Shown here piece after piece: positions 1 through 10,032 of a stretch of 64,000 bases of DNA (positions are counted from its first letter, which is position 1; the number at the start of each line of letters is the position of its first letter). The translations under genes were made by a program, and so were the position numbers. Below the pieces are notes generated by a model that saw only the letters and a list, made by a program, of their open reading frames with translations, was not told the DNA's origin and did not search any database. Origin of the DNA: Spiroplasma tabanidicola. GTDB lineage: Bacteria; Bacillota_I; Bacilli_A; Mycoplasmatales; Mycoplasmataceae. Location of the stretch: positions 1,116,001 to 1,180,000 of the forward strand of contig NZ_CP046276.1 in the NCBI RefSeq assembly GCF_009730595.1. Reading direction: 5' to 3'.

Positions 1-398
1 TAATTTTGTTTAACAAATTTTTTTATCATTTCTTTTGTTAAAAAATGCAATGATTTAATATTTAAATCAATCATATTCATTTCTTGTTCAACATCACTTT
101 GTGAAAAATAACCTCAAACTCCATATCCTGCATTATTGATAAATATTTCTATATCAAAGTCTTTACATTTATCTATTACTATCTTATTGTTTTCAAAAAC
201 ACTTAAATCATAATTTCAAGCAATAATATCTTTATCACCAAACTGTTCTTTTAAAGATTCTAAACTTGAAGCATCTCTTGCTATACCAATTATGTTATAA
301 CCTAACTTTAATAATTCTTTGCAATACTCAAATCCAAGACCCTTACTCGCTCCAGTTACAACTGCATATTTATCCTTGCTTATAATTTTTTTCGCCAT
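1..398 (-). CDS. Short-chain dehydrogenase/reductase (3' end outside window)
   Basis: Only the first 132 residues are in the window. The Rossmann start shows the dinucleotide-binding motif TGASKGLG (about residues 15-22), and NNAG lies further on, both typical of classical SDR oxidoreductases. The catalytic Tyr-x3-Lys would lie beyond the window edge, so neither activity nor substrate can be judged. One in-frame TGA (216-218) is read as Trp. The start has an AGAGGA ribosome site that lies within the last codons of pgsA, four bases upstream, so the two genes are probably co-transcribed. The family is clear; the substrate is unknown. Confidence 0.85.
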
Positions 399-402
399 TA
401 AA

Positions 403-1071
403 TTAATCCTCTTTTTTTAAACTGCTTGTGTTAAATAAAACTTTTTTGTTTTTTATAATGTAATTTAACGCTGAAGCTATGCAAAGCACAGTTGTAATAT
501 ACATTGGAATCATTATAATCTGATTGATTCATCCATACTCATCAAACTTAGTTTTACCTTGAAATGAACCATTAAAAAATCTGAATCCTACAAAAAACAA
601 TATTGTTAAACCAATCATTTCAAAAGTTGCACGATATTTTCCCAACTTGTCTGCTGCCATAATCGTATTGCTTGAGGCTAAAATTTGTCTAACAACATCA
701 ATTAAAAAATCTCTACAAATTAAAATAACACACATTCAAACAGGAATAATTCCTCCAATTGCAAAAACTATTAAAACACTGTTTGTTAATAATTTATCAG
801 CAATTGAATCAAAGAACTTACCAAAAGTAGTTATTTGATTATATTTTCTTGCAATGTATCCATCTAAAGCATCGGTTAAACTTGCCACAATAAATAAAAT
901 TCCTGCAATTAAATATGCATAAGGTAATGAATAATTACTTATATTTATTGCTTTATTAAAAACTCCATATAATAAATTAGCATTATTATCAAAATTACAA
1001 ATTATCATTAAAGTAATTATGATTGGTATCAAAATTATCCTAATCATTGTAATTCTATTTGCTCAATTCAT
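403..1071 (-). CDS. pgsA: CDP-diacylglycerol-glycerol-3-phosphate phosphatidyltransferase
   Basis: This membrane enzyme makes phosphatidylglycerophosphate from CDP-diacylglycerol and glycerol-3-phosphate, the committed step to phosphatidylglycerol. The 222-residue protein carries the CDP-alcohol phosphotransferase signature D-G-x2-A-R-x8-G-x3-D-x3-D in the stretch LTDALDGYIARKYNQ followed by FGKFFDSIADK. Several hydrophobic helices surround it. The ATG at 1071 has a GGGGAG ribosome site, and two TGA codons are read as Trp. The C-terminal tail is Lys-rich and ends at TAA 403. The signature is shared with other CDP-alcohol transferases, but PgsA is the usual one in mollicutes. Confidence 0.9.
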
Positions 1072-1096
1072 ATAAACTCCCCTTTTTATTTTTTCA

Positions 1097-1124
1097 TAAA
1101 AAAACCCAGAACAGTAGGTCTGAG
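1097..1124 (-). terminator. Rho-independent terminator
   Basis: On the minus strand CTCAGA (1119-1124) pairs with TCTGGG (1105-1110), including one G-U pair, and is followed by a run of T. It lies between the unknown gene ending at 1132 and pgsA, and would end the long ytpR-to-tyrS unit. Confidence 0.75.
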
Positions 1125-1131
1125 CTTTTAT

Positions 1132-1869
1132 CTATGCAGCAGATTTTTGTACTTTATAATACTTTTTAGAAAGTACACCGATATAAATATCTGCATTAAC
1201 TAGTCATCCAATAACTCCAGCACTAACTCTTGATAATTTCACAACATCATGAACTCATCCATACTCTTCTACTAAGACATCATAATCAACAAAATTGTCT
1301 AAGTGTAAGATTTTATTATAATTTAAAAGTATATCTTTTGACAATTGTAGGATATTTTCAATTTCATTTGTACTTGTTATTTGTTTTAAAACTTCAATAA
1401 TTTTTGATAGTTCTGAATTTTTCTTTAATCTAGTTGGTAAATGTTCATATCTTGATAAGATGTTTGAAGCTAGTGATGATATTTTTTGAATTGCAAAATC
1501 TTCATTAATATCTAAAACTTTCTCTCCGTGTTTTTGTCTAGTTAAATAATTAATATTTTTAAAACACTCTGATAAACTTTCAAATGCGACATTTGCAGAA
1601 GATAAAATTACTTCATTTTTAGCAAAAATTTTTACATCAAACTTTTCGTCTTCTAATTGAGATTGATTTTCTTGTCTCAAATCATTTACTTTGTGAATCA
1701 CGCTGTTTAAAATCGATTCAAGTTCATTTTCGCTGTCTAATTCCTTTAATTTATTTTCGTCATACTCAATTTTAAAATTATCATTATTAATTGTTTGATC
1801 TTTCAAACAATCATTATTGTAATAATTGATAATTTCTTCAAAGACTCTTTTAAAAATATCTAGCACCAT
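1132..1869 (-). CDS. Unknown 245-residue protein
   Basis: I do not recognise this protein. It is acidic and rich in Asn, Glu, Leu and Ser in its first 200 residues, which read as mostly helical. After residue 205 it turns more hydrophobic, with a stretch around RVSAGVIGWLVNADIYIG that could be a buried or membrane-contacting segment. It ends in a Lys-rich tail. TGA is read as Trp twice near the end. The ATG at 1869 has an AGGAG site 13 bases after the tyrS stop, so it is the last gene of the tyrS unit and sits just before a terminator. Confidence 0.75.
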
Positions 1870-1882
1870 TTTAAACTCCTAT

Positions 1883-3127
1883 TTAACTACATTTTACACT
1901 AAAATACTTTTTTTTACCTTTTTTAACAATGATAGTTTTTCCAAAATATATAAAATTTTTGCCAATAATTTCATCTTCTTTAAAGTCGTTTCTACCTTTT
2001 ATAGTAATAGATTTATCTCTAATTAACTCTCTAGCTTCTCGATTTGATGAAGCGATTTTAGATGAAACTAAAAAATCAATAAACTTCAAATCAAGTTGTG
2101 AGCTACTATTAGGAATTGATAGGCAAATTGCTTTTAATTCACTTTCATTTAAAGATTCAATATCTCCTGAAAAGATAGCTTCAGTTATTTTTATTGCTTT
2201 TTGATATCCTTCTTGTCCATGAACTCAACTAACAACTTCTTGTCCTAATCTTTTTTGAGCCAATCTTTTGAAAGGCTCTTTTTTATGTTCTGTTAAAATT
2301 TTATCTATTTCTTCTAATTCTAATGTAGTTAAATGTTTTAAAAATGTTTCGACATCATCATCATCTTGATTTACAAAAAACTGATATAACTCATATTCAC
2401 TTGTTTTATTTGCATCTAACCATATTGTTCCTGTTTCAGATTTACCAAACTTTCCACCATCTTTTTTAGTTAAAAGTTTAAAAGTAACTCCAGCTGCTTT
2501 TGAATTTTCTCTTCCAACTTTTGAAGCAATATAATCAGTTCCACTAGTAATGTTTCCTCATTGATCTGAACCACCAAATTGAATTCTACAATCTCTTGTA
2601 CTATATAATTGATAAAAGTCATATCCTTGCAACATAGTATATGAAAATTCTGTTACACTTAATCCTTTTTCAATTCTTGTTGCAATATTTTCTTTTGCCA
2701 ATAAATAAGCTAAGTTAAAATCTTTTCCTATAATTCTTAAAAAATCAATTAAGCTCATCTTACCAAGTCATTCATTATTATCCACAACTTCAATTGATGG
2801 AATAATTTTTGTAACCTGTTTTCTAATTGATTCAACATTTTCTTTAACTTTATCTAAAGTTAATAAAACTCTTTCAGTATTTTTAAAACTTGGGTCTCCT
2901 ATCATTCCAGTTGCTCCACCAAGAATTAAAATTGGTTTAAAACCAAAATCTTGAAATCTTTTTAAGTTTATCAACGGAATAATATGTCCAATATGTAAAG
3001 AATCAGCTGTTGGATCAAATCCACAATAAACTCCAGCATTATCTTTTTGTGCGTTTAATAATTTTTCTTCATTAGTGATTTGATTTAACAAATCTCTTTG
3101 CTTCAATTCTTCTATGATTGATTTCAT
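1883..3127 (-). CDS. tyrS: Tyrosyl-tRNA synthetase
   Basis: This cytosolic enzyme charges tRNA-Tyr with tyrosine. The 414-residue length fits bacterial TyrRS. HIGH lies at residues 45-48 and the second class I signature appears as KFGKS in the stretch GGKFGKSETG, the usual TyrRS form of KMSKS. The C-terminal part, from about residue 345, has an S4-like RNA-binding fold (SSKIASSNREARELI). Four in-frame TGA codons are read as Trp. Three bases separate its start from the stop of the YtxH-like gene upstream. No T-box leader is visible; the gene is read as part of a long unit. Confidence 0.97.
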
Positions 3128-3129
3128 TA

Positions 3130-3627
3130 TTATTGTTCCTCACTATTTTTAGCAGGTTTTTTATTATCACCTTGTACTGCAACATCTTTACTCATACTTG
3201 CACTTACATCTTTTACTTCTGAATAAACTTCATCTGCTTTATCAATTATATCAACAGTAATTAAGGCTAAATCTTTTGCAATTGCTTGAACGTTTTTAGA
3301 GTTTTTTATCTCTTTACCAATTTTCATACTTGTTTGTCCCATTTTCATTAAGACTTTATATGCTAGTTCTTTTGATTTAACAGCATCTAGTTCATCACTT
3401 ACTTCTTTTACTTTGTCTAGTTTCATTTCAATACTTGCAATAACTTCATCACTTTCATTACCTTGAGTTTTTTCTCAAGCTTCATCTAGTGCTGAAATAA
3501 ATTTTTTGATTTGTGGACGATATTTTTTTATATAATCAACAAAATCGGCTCTTAATTCAATTCCTTTTTTTGGAGCAAGCATCATACCAATGAATGCAAA
3601 CCCAAAAATTTTAGCTAACTTAAACAT
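3130..3627 (-). CDS. YtxH-like membrane-anchored protein
   Basis: This 165-residue protein starts with a short hydrophobic segment, MFKLAKIFGFAFIGMMLAPKKG, followed by a charged helical region; the Gly-rich helix and APKKG turn are the hallmark of the YtxH family. The role of that family is unclear; it is often a stress-related envelope protein. Its partner just upstream is a DUF948-like protein, as in the ytxG-ytxH pair of Bacillus, which supports the assignment. The ATG at 3627 is preceded by AGGAGT. The C-terminus is Lys/Glu-rich and likely cytoplasmic. One TGA is read as Trp. Confidence 0.65.
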
Positions 3628-3643
3628 TTTTTTAACTCCTTAA

Positions 3644-3994
3644 TTAATCTTCTGAGTTTGCAAAATCTCTTAATTTTTCAACCATTTTATAAAATATATC
3701 TTTGTTTTTTGTAGCAACTTTTACTCATGATTTTACATTTCTTTTTGCTAAAGCATCAAAAATATCAACGTAGTTTGAAACTCTTGCAATTGTATCTACT
3801 GTTGCATTCAAAATTTCAGATTTATATGTTAAATCTTCAAAAAAGTAATCAACTTTCTTAGCGGCAATCCCTACTTTCCTTAAAGTAATGATTGTATATA
3901 AAACTAAAATTATGGCTAATACCATTAAAACAATTATTAAACCTGTTTGTGTTGCGCTTAAAGCATCAGTTGCATAAAAGTGAATTGGTAACAT
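3644..3994 (-). CDS. DUF948-like single-pass membrane protein
   Basis: The 116-residue protein has one strong membrane helix at about residues 12-34 (TGLIIVLMVLAIILVLYTI) and then a helical cytoplasmic part (KVDYFFEDLTYKSEILNATVD) of the DUF948 type. Its position next to a YtxH-like gene matches the Bacillus ytxG-ytxH arrangement. I chose the ATG at 3994 because AAGGAG lies nine bases before it; an upstream ATG at 4027 would add 11 residues but lacks a ribosome site. Function is unknown. Confidence 0.65.
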
Positions 3995-4073
3995 AAATTT
4001 TCTCCTTAAAAAACAATACAATTTCATTATACATTATTAGTTAAAATTCTAATCTTTATTATTGAAAGATATC

Positions 4074-4811
4074 TTATTTATTTTCTTTTTTAAATCTTTC
4101 AAGTTCATCATCTCATGAACCTTCTCTTTTATGTCCTGCATTTTTGTCTGGCTGTGGTTTAACACTTTCACTATAATCAACATGACTTTCTCAATTGAAT
4201 GCTTGTTTTTTATTATTTGCAGCCTCTCTTAAAGCGATTAGTTTTTGTGCTCTTCTAGTTTCAGAATTGTAAGCATTATTATAAATTTGTTTTCTTCTGT
4301 CTTTAAGACTCATATTTGGATCAAAAGTTTGATGTGCTTCAACAAATAATAAGTTTTGATGAATTTGGTTTAATTTATTTTTATAATTCTCTTTTAATTC
4401 AATAGTTTTTTCGACTTTTTCTTCACTATAACCTTTATTTTTCATTACTTCAATTTTTTTAGAATACTTATTAACAAGTTTATTAAACTTGTTTTCTTCT
4501 TTCATAAGTTTTTTATGCTGTTTAATTATATTTTCATTTTTTTCTCTTAATTCAGCAGTTACATCCGAAATAGTTTTTTCTAATTCTTTTCTTTCTTCTT
4601 TAGAAACTAAGGGCTCTTGTTTTCTTCTCGGTTTAATTAAAGTTGGTTTACCCTCATTTGGTGAAATACTAATATCTTTTCCTAATCTTGAAGGTCTAAT
4701 AAATTCTTTTATTTCAACATCTTTGAATAAATCATTAGATTTTTTAATTTCTTCCATTCTTTTTTTAGGATCATTTTGTATATTGTTTTTTTCATCATTT
4801 TGATTTGCCAT
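4074..4811 (-). CDS. Unknown charged coiled-coil protein, 245 residues
   Basis: I do not recognise this protein. It has no signal peptide or membrane helix. Residues about 70-190 are dense in Lys and Glu with heptad-like spacing and should form a long coiled coil (KEERKELEKTISDVTAELRE). The first 60 residues include a Pro/Arg patch (TLIKPRRKQEP). One TGA is read as Trp near the C-terminus. I chose ATG 4811, eight bases after GGCGG; an in-frame GTG at 4820 is possible. It follows a second coiled-coil gene at 30 bases and precedes the DUF948/YtxH pair, which suggests a cell-envelope or cytoskeletal context but proves nothing. Confidence 0.7.
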
Positions 4812-4841
4812 AATTTTCACCGCCCATTTTTTAAAAAAAGA

Positions 4842-5780
4842 TTAATCGGAAATCAAAGTTACATCTTTCTTTTTACCAGTTTTAATCTTTTTTTGTAATT
4901 TATCAATATATGTATTTAATTCTTTAAGTTTTGCTATCAAGTATTCTTCTCTTTCTTGGTCATTTTTAAAAGTTTTTGTTTCAAGTTCTAAAATGCTTAG
5001 TTCAGTTTCTTTCTCTAAACTTTCGCTTTTAATTTCTTTTAAAAAAAATATTTTATCTTTTACTTCATTTTCTAAACTTTCTAATGAATATTGATCATCA
5101 TAATCTAGATTAGAGTTTTTAAGTTTTTTTGTTTTGTATTTTGATGTATCTGTATTTAAAAAACGTTGCAGCATATCAACCTTAGTTTCATCAGAACCAC
5201 CAACAGATCTCATAGCTTCTCTTTTTTCTTGAGCCTCTCTTGATAATCTTAGTTTTCTTTCTAATTCTGTTTCCACTTTATTATTTTTTAAATTTTTATC
5301 TAAATATTTTTTTGCCCTATCTGCATAATTTTCTGTTTTTGATTTTGATAAGTCTGTATAAAGATTTTCATCAACTCCACCAGTTCTTTTCATTTCTTCT
5401 ATTTTATGCAATTTTGCAATAATTGGATCATTTTCTATGATTTCACTTTGCAATTGTGAAGACTTATCTCTAGCTCTATTAATAATTAATCCTAATGGAC
5501 CTTCTACTTTTCTAGTTTCTCTTTTAATACCAACATTTTTTCTCATTTCAGCAAGTTTATTTGCTATTTCTTGAGTTTCTTCATAAGAAACATTATTTTC
5601 TCCTTCAATGTTTCTTGCAATATCATTAATTGAGGGTGCAGCATTTTCTGAATCTACAAAAACAGGATCTAAATTAAGTAGCGGATCATTGTTATAACTT
5701 CAATGATTTGGTACTCTATCTTCTTCGTGTTTAGAAAATTCACTTTTGTCTTTTTTATTCTTCTTTTTAATAAGACTCAT
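4842..5780 (-). CDS. Unknown charged coiled-coil protein, 312 residues
   Basis: I do not recognise this protein. It is soluble, strongly charged and predicted helical. The stretch from about residue 85 holds paired motifs RTGGVDENL and RSVGGSDETK that look like an internal repeat, each after a Lys/Glu/Met helix. The last 100 residues form a Glu/Lys coiled coil (ETELSILELETKTFKNDQ). The ATG at 5780 is preceded by GGGGGG. One TGA is Trp (PNHWSYNN). It lies 21 bases after pncB and probably belongs to the same transcript. Confidence 0.72.
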
Positions 5781-5801
5781 GTTTTTGCCCCCCAAACTTT
5801 A

Positions 5802-6845
5802 TTAATAATATTTTATACTTTTTATTCTTGTAGAACTAATATTTTCTCTTCCAAATTTTGCTTGTTTAACCCCATTTATAAGCACTAAATCACCTGTAAA
5901 ATATATTTTATTTGCTGTAATTGCTTCACCAACTCCATAAATATCTACTGGAGTATTTTCTTTTTCAAATAAACTAATTTTTTCAACATTAAACCCTGAC
6001 GAAACTATTATTTTTACATGATTATGTCCAGCGTTATCCAATGCTAATCTTAGTTTTTTTACTAATGTAGGATTAACACCATGAAGTTCTTTATCTTTTT
6101 CTTTAACTCCTTGAAGAGATTTATCAACTAAAGCACTTGAAGTATCTAATCTGACTGCTCATAAATCATTTTTAAATTCATTTGCAACAAGCAAACTATC
6201 ATTAATACAATCATTATTATAATCAACAAGAGCTACTAAATTATTATCTGGAAATGTTTCTTGATATGCTTTTAAAGCTTTTACCAAGTTTCCGTCAAAT
6301 GATGCAATTAAAGCATGAGGCATAGTTCCTTTTAGATTTGGCTCTAAATCAAGGTATTCAAAACTAGCAGCAGTCACTAAATTATTATTTCCACCAATAA
6401 AAGATGCATAACCATCAATTTGTTGAGTGTTATAAAAATCCATTCTATCGTTCATATTTAATATTGTTTTGTTATTTGCAACTCTTTTAAGATTAAAAAC
6501 ATTGGTTGCAATAGTTGATGCTCTTGATAAAATACCATCAAACAAACCTTCAAATCTTGCAAAATCTTTATATTTACCAGTTATTTTTAATATTGGTTCT
6601 AACGGTTGAGCTATGTCTCCATCTTGTAATCCTTCAACAATTAAATCTTTTACTCCACTCAATCTTAAAATTTCACAAATTATATCAATTCCACAAATTA
6701 CAGTATTTTCTTTTCTTTGAAACCATTGCATAGTTACATTTTGATCTGGTTTATATTTATTAAGTATTTCTTTTGTTTTTTTGAAATAATCTGCAGAATA
6801 ATAATCATCAAATATTCTTAAATCAATATTAAATTTATTTTTCAT
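5802..6845 (-). CDS. pncB: Nicotinate phosphoribosyltransferase
   Basis: This enzyme joins nicotinate to phosphoribosyl pyrophosphate, the first step of NAD salvage; mollicutes generally depend on it because they lack de novo NAD synthesis. The 347-residue protein resembles the shorter bacterial NAPRTase form: an N-terminal YYSADYFKKT substrate region, a middle barrel with FDGILSRASTIATN and GTMPHALIASF, and a late VSSGFNVEKI phosphate-binding stretch. One TGA is Trp. Its ATG abuts the TAG of the upstream ytpR gene, and the ribosome site GAGAGG lies in that gene, indicating translational coupling. Confidence 0.9.
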
Positions 6846-7427
6846 CTAGATAACCTCTCAAATTGATTTTCCTAAAAAATCATTTGCTAAATTTAATTCA
6901 ATTATTCCACTATCATTGATATTTCTATTATCAATTTTTAATTCTTTACCACTACATAACATGCCATATGATTCATTTCCTTTTAATGAACCTTTTAAAA
7001 TTTGAACTCCACTGGGCATAAATGAACCAATTGTTGCTAAACAAGTAATTAAACCTTGTTTAACATTATTTGCTCCACATATTATTTGCAAAATTTCTTT
7101 TCCATTATTTACTTTACATTTTGACAAATGAGTACCTTCAATTTTTTCGCACTCTTCAACTTTAGCCACAACAAATTGAGCTTCAATATTATCAATTTTT
7201 ATATGTTCTTTTAAAGCTTGTTTTGCATAATTCAGCAACACTAAATCTTCTATACGATAAGTTTTTTCTTTATCTATTTTTGGATCAAAAATATTTGCTC
7301 CAATTAACTTATCATTATTGAATAATAATTCAATATTATTTACTTTTTTTGTATTATTGACTGCTCTATTTTCAAATAAAACAAATAATACATCAAAATT
7401 TTTATTGTAATTTACAAAAAATTTCAT
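6846..7427 (-). CDS. ytpR: tRNA-binding (EMAP/OB-fold) domain protein, YtpR type
   Basis: The 193-residue protein has an N-terminal half of unknown role and a C-terminal OB-fold tRNA-binding domain from about residue 85: VAKVEECEKIEGTHLSKCKV, then QIICGANNVKQG and GMLCSGKEL. The same domain forms the N-terminus of PheT, but here it stands alone, as in YtpR. Free-standing copies bind tRNA-like structures; the cellular role is unsettled. The start at 7427 has AGGAGA, and it is the first gene of the long minus-strand unit that runs to 1132. One TGA is Trp near the end. Confidence 0.85.
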
Positions 7428-7587
7428 ATTCTATTCTCCTTTTACACTAGGAATGATTACAAAACAATTATATAATAATTTTGTCTTATATATAACTATG
7501 CAACTAAAAAAGTTTGTGTAGTCATAAGTAATAGTTTAAAATATACTAATACTTATTATTAACTATATATAGCGAAGGGAGAGTTAA

Positions 7588-8430
7588 ATGAAAGTAGCAG
7601 TTATTATAGATTCATCAGCGGGAATAAAAAATATAAAAGATTTCAAAGATTTGCATCTAGTTCCATTAATGATTACAAAGGAAAATGGAGAACAAATTAG
7701 TGACGACGAACATTTTAGTTTTGATGAGTTTTATAAATTAAACGATAGCCAATTGTTAAAAATATCAATGACAATACCAGGTGTTATGATGAAAAAATGA
7801 GATGAACTGTTAAAAAGTTATGACAATATTGTATGTTTATTATTGTCAAAAGGCTTATCAAGCCAGTTTGAAACATATAACATGCTAGCTAAAGATGAAA
7901 AATATGCAGGTAAAGTTTTTGTAGTGGATACAAATGGTGTTAGCGTTGTTTTAAAACAGCAAGTTTTAGATACAATTGAGCTTATAAAAGAAGGAAAAAC
8001 TGGACAAGGAATTTTAGAAGTTATTGAATCTAGAAATAATAATTTTAAATGTTTTATCATTCCAAAAACATTAGATCAACTTGTTAGAGGTGGAAGAATT
8101 TCAAAAGCAGCAGCCTCAATGGCAAAGTTTTTAAAAATTAATCCTATCTTAAAATATGATGGGAAAATTGATAAAGAAGGAAAAACAAGAACTTTTAAAA
8201 AAGCAATTTTAGAAGCTCTAGAGTTATTGCGTAAAAGAACGAAGTCTAAAACTATGGAGTTAGATGTGTCATATTCAAGAACAGATGAAGAAACTTTAAA
8301 ATTTGTACTCGCAGCAATCGAAGAAAAAGGATTTAAAATTCGTTTGAAAGAAGATATCCCAAACACAATTACATGCCATACAGGTAGAGATACATTTGCT
8401 CTATCTATATGAGACACAAATATTAAATAA
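7588..8430 (+). CDS. DegV family protein (copy 1)
   Basis: DegV-family proteins bind a fatty-acid chain; in Gram-positive bacteria related proteins (FakB) present fatty acids to the kinase FakA for phospholipid synthesis. The start VAVIIDSSAGI, the middle GQGILEVIESR and the C-terminal CHTGRDTFALSIW are family marks, the last containing the conserved Cys/His-Thr-Gly head-group region. Length, 280 residues, is typical. Two TGA codons are Trp. GGGAGAG precedes the ATG. A second degV gene follows after 27 bases, so different chain types may be served; that part is inference. Confidence 0.92.
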
Positions 8431-8457
8431 AATTCGCAATAATTAGGAGGAAAACAT

Positions 8458-9312
8458 ATGAAAATAGGAATTTTGGTAGATAGTTCAACTGGTCTTGAGC
8501 CCGATAAAATCGCCAACACAAACATTGAAGTGATTCCACTTCATATTATTATAAAAAATACGCAAGATATTCTTGATACAAAAGAACAAAGAGATTTAAA
8601 TAATGTTTATGAACAAATTCATAATGGGGTTAATGTGACAACCAGTCAAGCTTCTCCAGGAGAACTAATTTTAAAATATGAAGAAATGTTGAAAAAATAT
8701 GATCATATTATTCATTTACCCATTCCTACAAATTTATCAGGGATGGCTCAAACTGCAGTTATGACTTCTAAAGATGAAGAGTTTTTAGGAAAAGTAACTG
8801 TTGTTGATCATTATTTAGCAGCAAATCTATTAGGTAGATTAGCACTTATTTTAAACGATATGACAAAAGATGAAAGTCTTGAAATAAAAGATTATTTAGA
8901 AAAAATAAAACTATGAGAAGATAACTCATTGATTTATTTAATTCCAAGTGATTTAAAAAAATTAGCAAAAGGTGGTAGAGCGCAATCTTTATTGCTTTCA
9001 GTCTTAAAATTTTTAAAACAAAAAATTGCAATTCAATGAGGATTAAAACCTAAAAAAGCTGCAATGGGTAGAACTATTGGATCAATTATTGATAAACTAC
9101 TTGATAATATTAAGGAGAAATTTAAAAATGCTTATAAAATAATTCTTGTTAGAACTGAATTAATTAGCGAAAAGTTTTTAAATCAAATTAAAAGTAAATT
9201 TGAAGAGTTAAAAATTGATTATGATGATGAAATAATACCAACTCCCTTCCCTTGCCACGCCGGATTAGAAACTGTTGGTTTCTTAATCTATGATAAAAAA
9301 ATGGAAAAATAA
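8458..9312 (+). CDS. DegV family protein (copy 2)
   Basis: This 284-residue paralogue follows copy 1 with its own AGGAGG. It starts IGILVDSSTGL, contains TTSQASPGELI (the Thr-Ser-Gln-Pro/Ala-Ser ligand loop), and ends PFPCHAGLETVGF, matching the family head-group region. It differs strongly from copy 1 outside these motifs, so the two are old duplicates rather than a recent copy. Three TGA codons are read as Trp. By family knowledge it is a cytosolic fatty-acid carrier, likely working with a FakA-type kinase that is not in this window. Confidence 0.92.
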
Positions 9313-9340
9313 AAACGATTAGAAAACCTAATCGTTTTTT
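9311..9340. terminator. Bidirectional terminator between degV and tRNA-Trp
   Basis: AAAAACGATTAG (9311-9322) pairs with CTAATCGTTTTT (9328-9339) around a five-base loop. A-runs and T-runs flank both arms, so it can end the degV transcript (plus) and the tRNA-Trp transcript (minus). Confidence 0.9.
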
Positions 9341-9349
9341 TACCTTACT

Positions 9350-9425
9350 TGGCAGGGATAGCAGGACTTGAACCCACGACACTCGGATTTGGAGTCCGAT
9401 GTTCTACCAACTGAACTATATCCCT
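9350..9425 (-). tRNA. trnW: tRNA-Trp (CCA anticodon, reads UGG)
   Basis: The 76-base minus-strand gene has a 7-bp acceptor stem (AGGGATA/TATCCCT), encoded CCA, and an anticodon loop reading CTCCAAA, so the anticodon is CCA. It lies downstream of the UCA gene with a hairpin between them. It differs from its neighbour at few positions outside the anticodon and acceptor stem, showing they are duplicates. Confidence 0.97.
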
Positions 9426-9432
9426 AAATAAA

Positions 9433-9454
9433 AAACCTTACAATCGCAAGGTTT
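9433..9454 (-). terminator. Hairpin between the two tRNA-Trp genes
   Basis: On the minus strand AAACCTT (9448-9454) pairs with AAGGTTT (9433-9439), followed by TTTATTT. It would stop part of the transcription coming from the UCA gene before the CCA gene, so that UCA tRNA outnumbers CCA tRNA. An intergenic attenuator of this kind has been described for the same gene pair in Mycoplasma capricolum. Confidence 0.75.
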
Positions 9455-9464
9455 ACTTCCTGTT

Positions 9465-9540
9465 TGGCAGGGGTAGCAGGACTTGAACCCACGACACTCG
9501 GATTTGAAGTCCGATGTTCTACCAGCTGAACTATACCCCT
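9465..9540 (-). tRNA. trnW: tRNA-Trp (UCA anticodon, reads UGA and UGG)
   Basis: The acceptor stem AGGGGTA/TACCCCT, encoded CCA and anticodon loop CTTCAAA give anticodon UCA, which decodes UGA as tryptophan. It is the promoter-proximal gene of the pair. This is direct evidence for genetic code 4 in the organism. Confidence 0.98.
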
Positions 9541-9553
9541 AGATAACTCTTAG

Positions 9554-9559
9554 ATTATA
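9554..9559 (-). promoter_or_regulatory. -10 box for the tRNA-Trp pair
   Basis: TATAAT on the minus strand lies 13 bases before the mature 5' end of the UCA tRNA. No good -35 box is visible. A 9-bp inverted repeat (9543-9551 and 9577-9585, ATAACTCTT/AAGAGTTAT) encloses it. Confidence 0.6.
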
Positions 9560-9594
9560 CATTATTTTGTACAAAAAAGAGTTATTTATTTTTT

Positions 9595-10029
9595 TTACTT
9601 TCTACAATCCTTACAAAGACCGTATACATCAAGTTTAAAATAATCAATACAAAAATCAAATTTTTCAATTAATGGTTTTAAAACTTCAGAAACCTTCTCA
9701 TCTATCGAAGAATAATTTATATGCTCAAATTTCTTACACTTATAACAATTTATATGTATTAATTTAGGTGCAGCAGCCTCATAAACTATTTGTTTACCGT
9801 TTAAGCTGTTTGCAAGCAATAGATTTAAGTTTAAGAATAGATCAATGTTATTGTAAACTGACATAACATTAACTGTATCCATTTGTGATTCTAATTCTGA
9901 TATTAATTCACTTGTAGTAAAATGTTTTCTTGATGCTATTATTTTTAAAATGCATTGTCTTACGTAAGTGATTTTAATTTTATTTTTTTTAAGAATATTT
10001 ATATATTCTTTGTATAACTCGTCATACAT
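9595..10029 (-). CDS. Fur-family metal/peroxide-responsive repressor
   Basis: The 144-residue protein has the Fur layout: an N-terminal winged helix (about residues 10-85, with KITYVRQCILKIIAS and TVNVMSVYNNIDLF) and a C-terminal dimerisation domain with two CxxC pairs, CYKC and CKDC, that hold structural zinc. Whether it senses Fe, Zn, Mn or peroxide cannot be told from sequence. Its ATG lies three bases after the acpP stop, so the two are probably one transcript. No obvious Fur box was found nearby. Confidence 0.88.
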   Translation of the reverse strand: MYDELYKEYINILKKNKIKITYVRQCILKIIASRKHFTTSELISELESQMDTVNVMSVYNNIDLFLNLNLLLANSLNGKQIVYEAAAPKLIHINCYKCKKFEHINYSSIDEKVSEVLKPLIEKFDFCIDYFKLDVYGLCKDCRK

Positions 10030-10032
10030 ATT

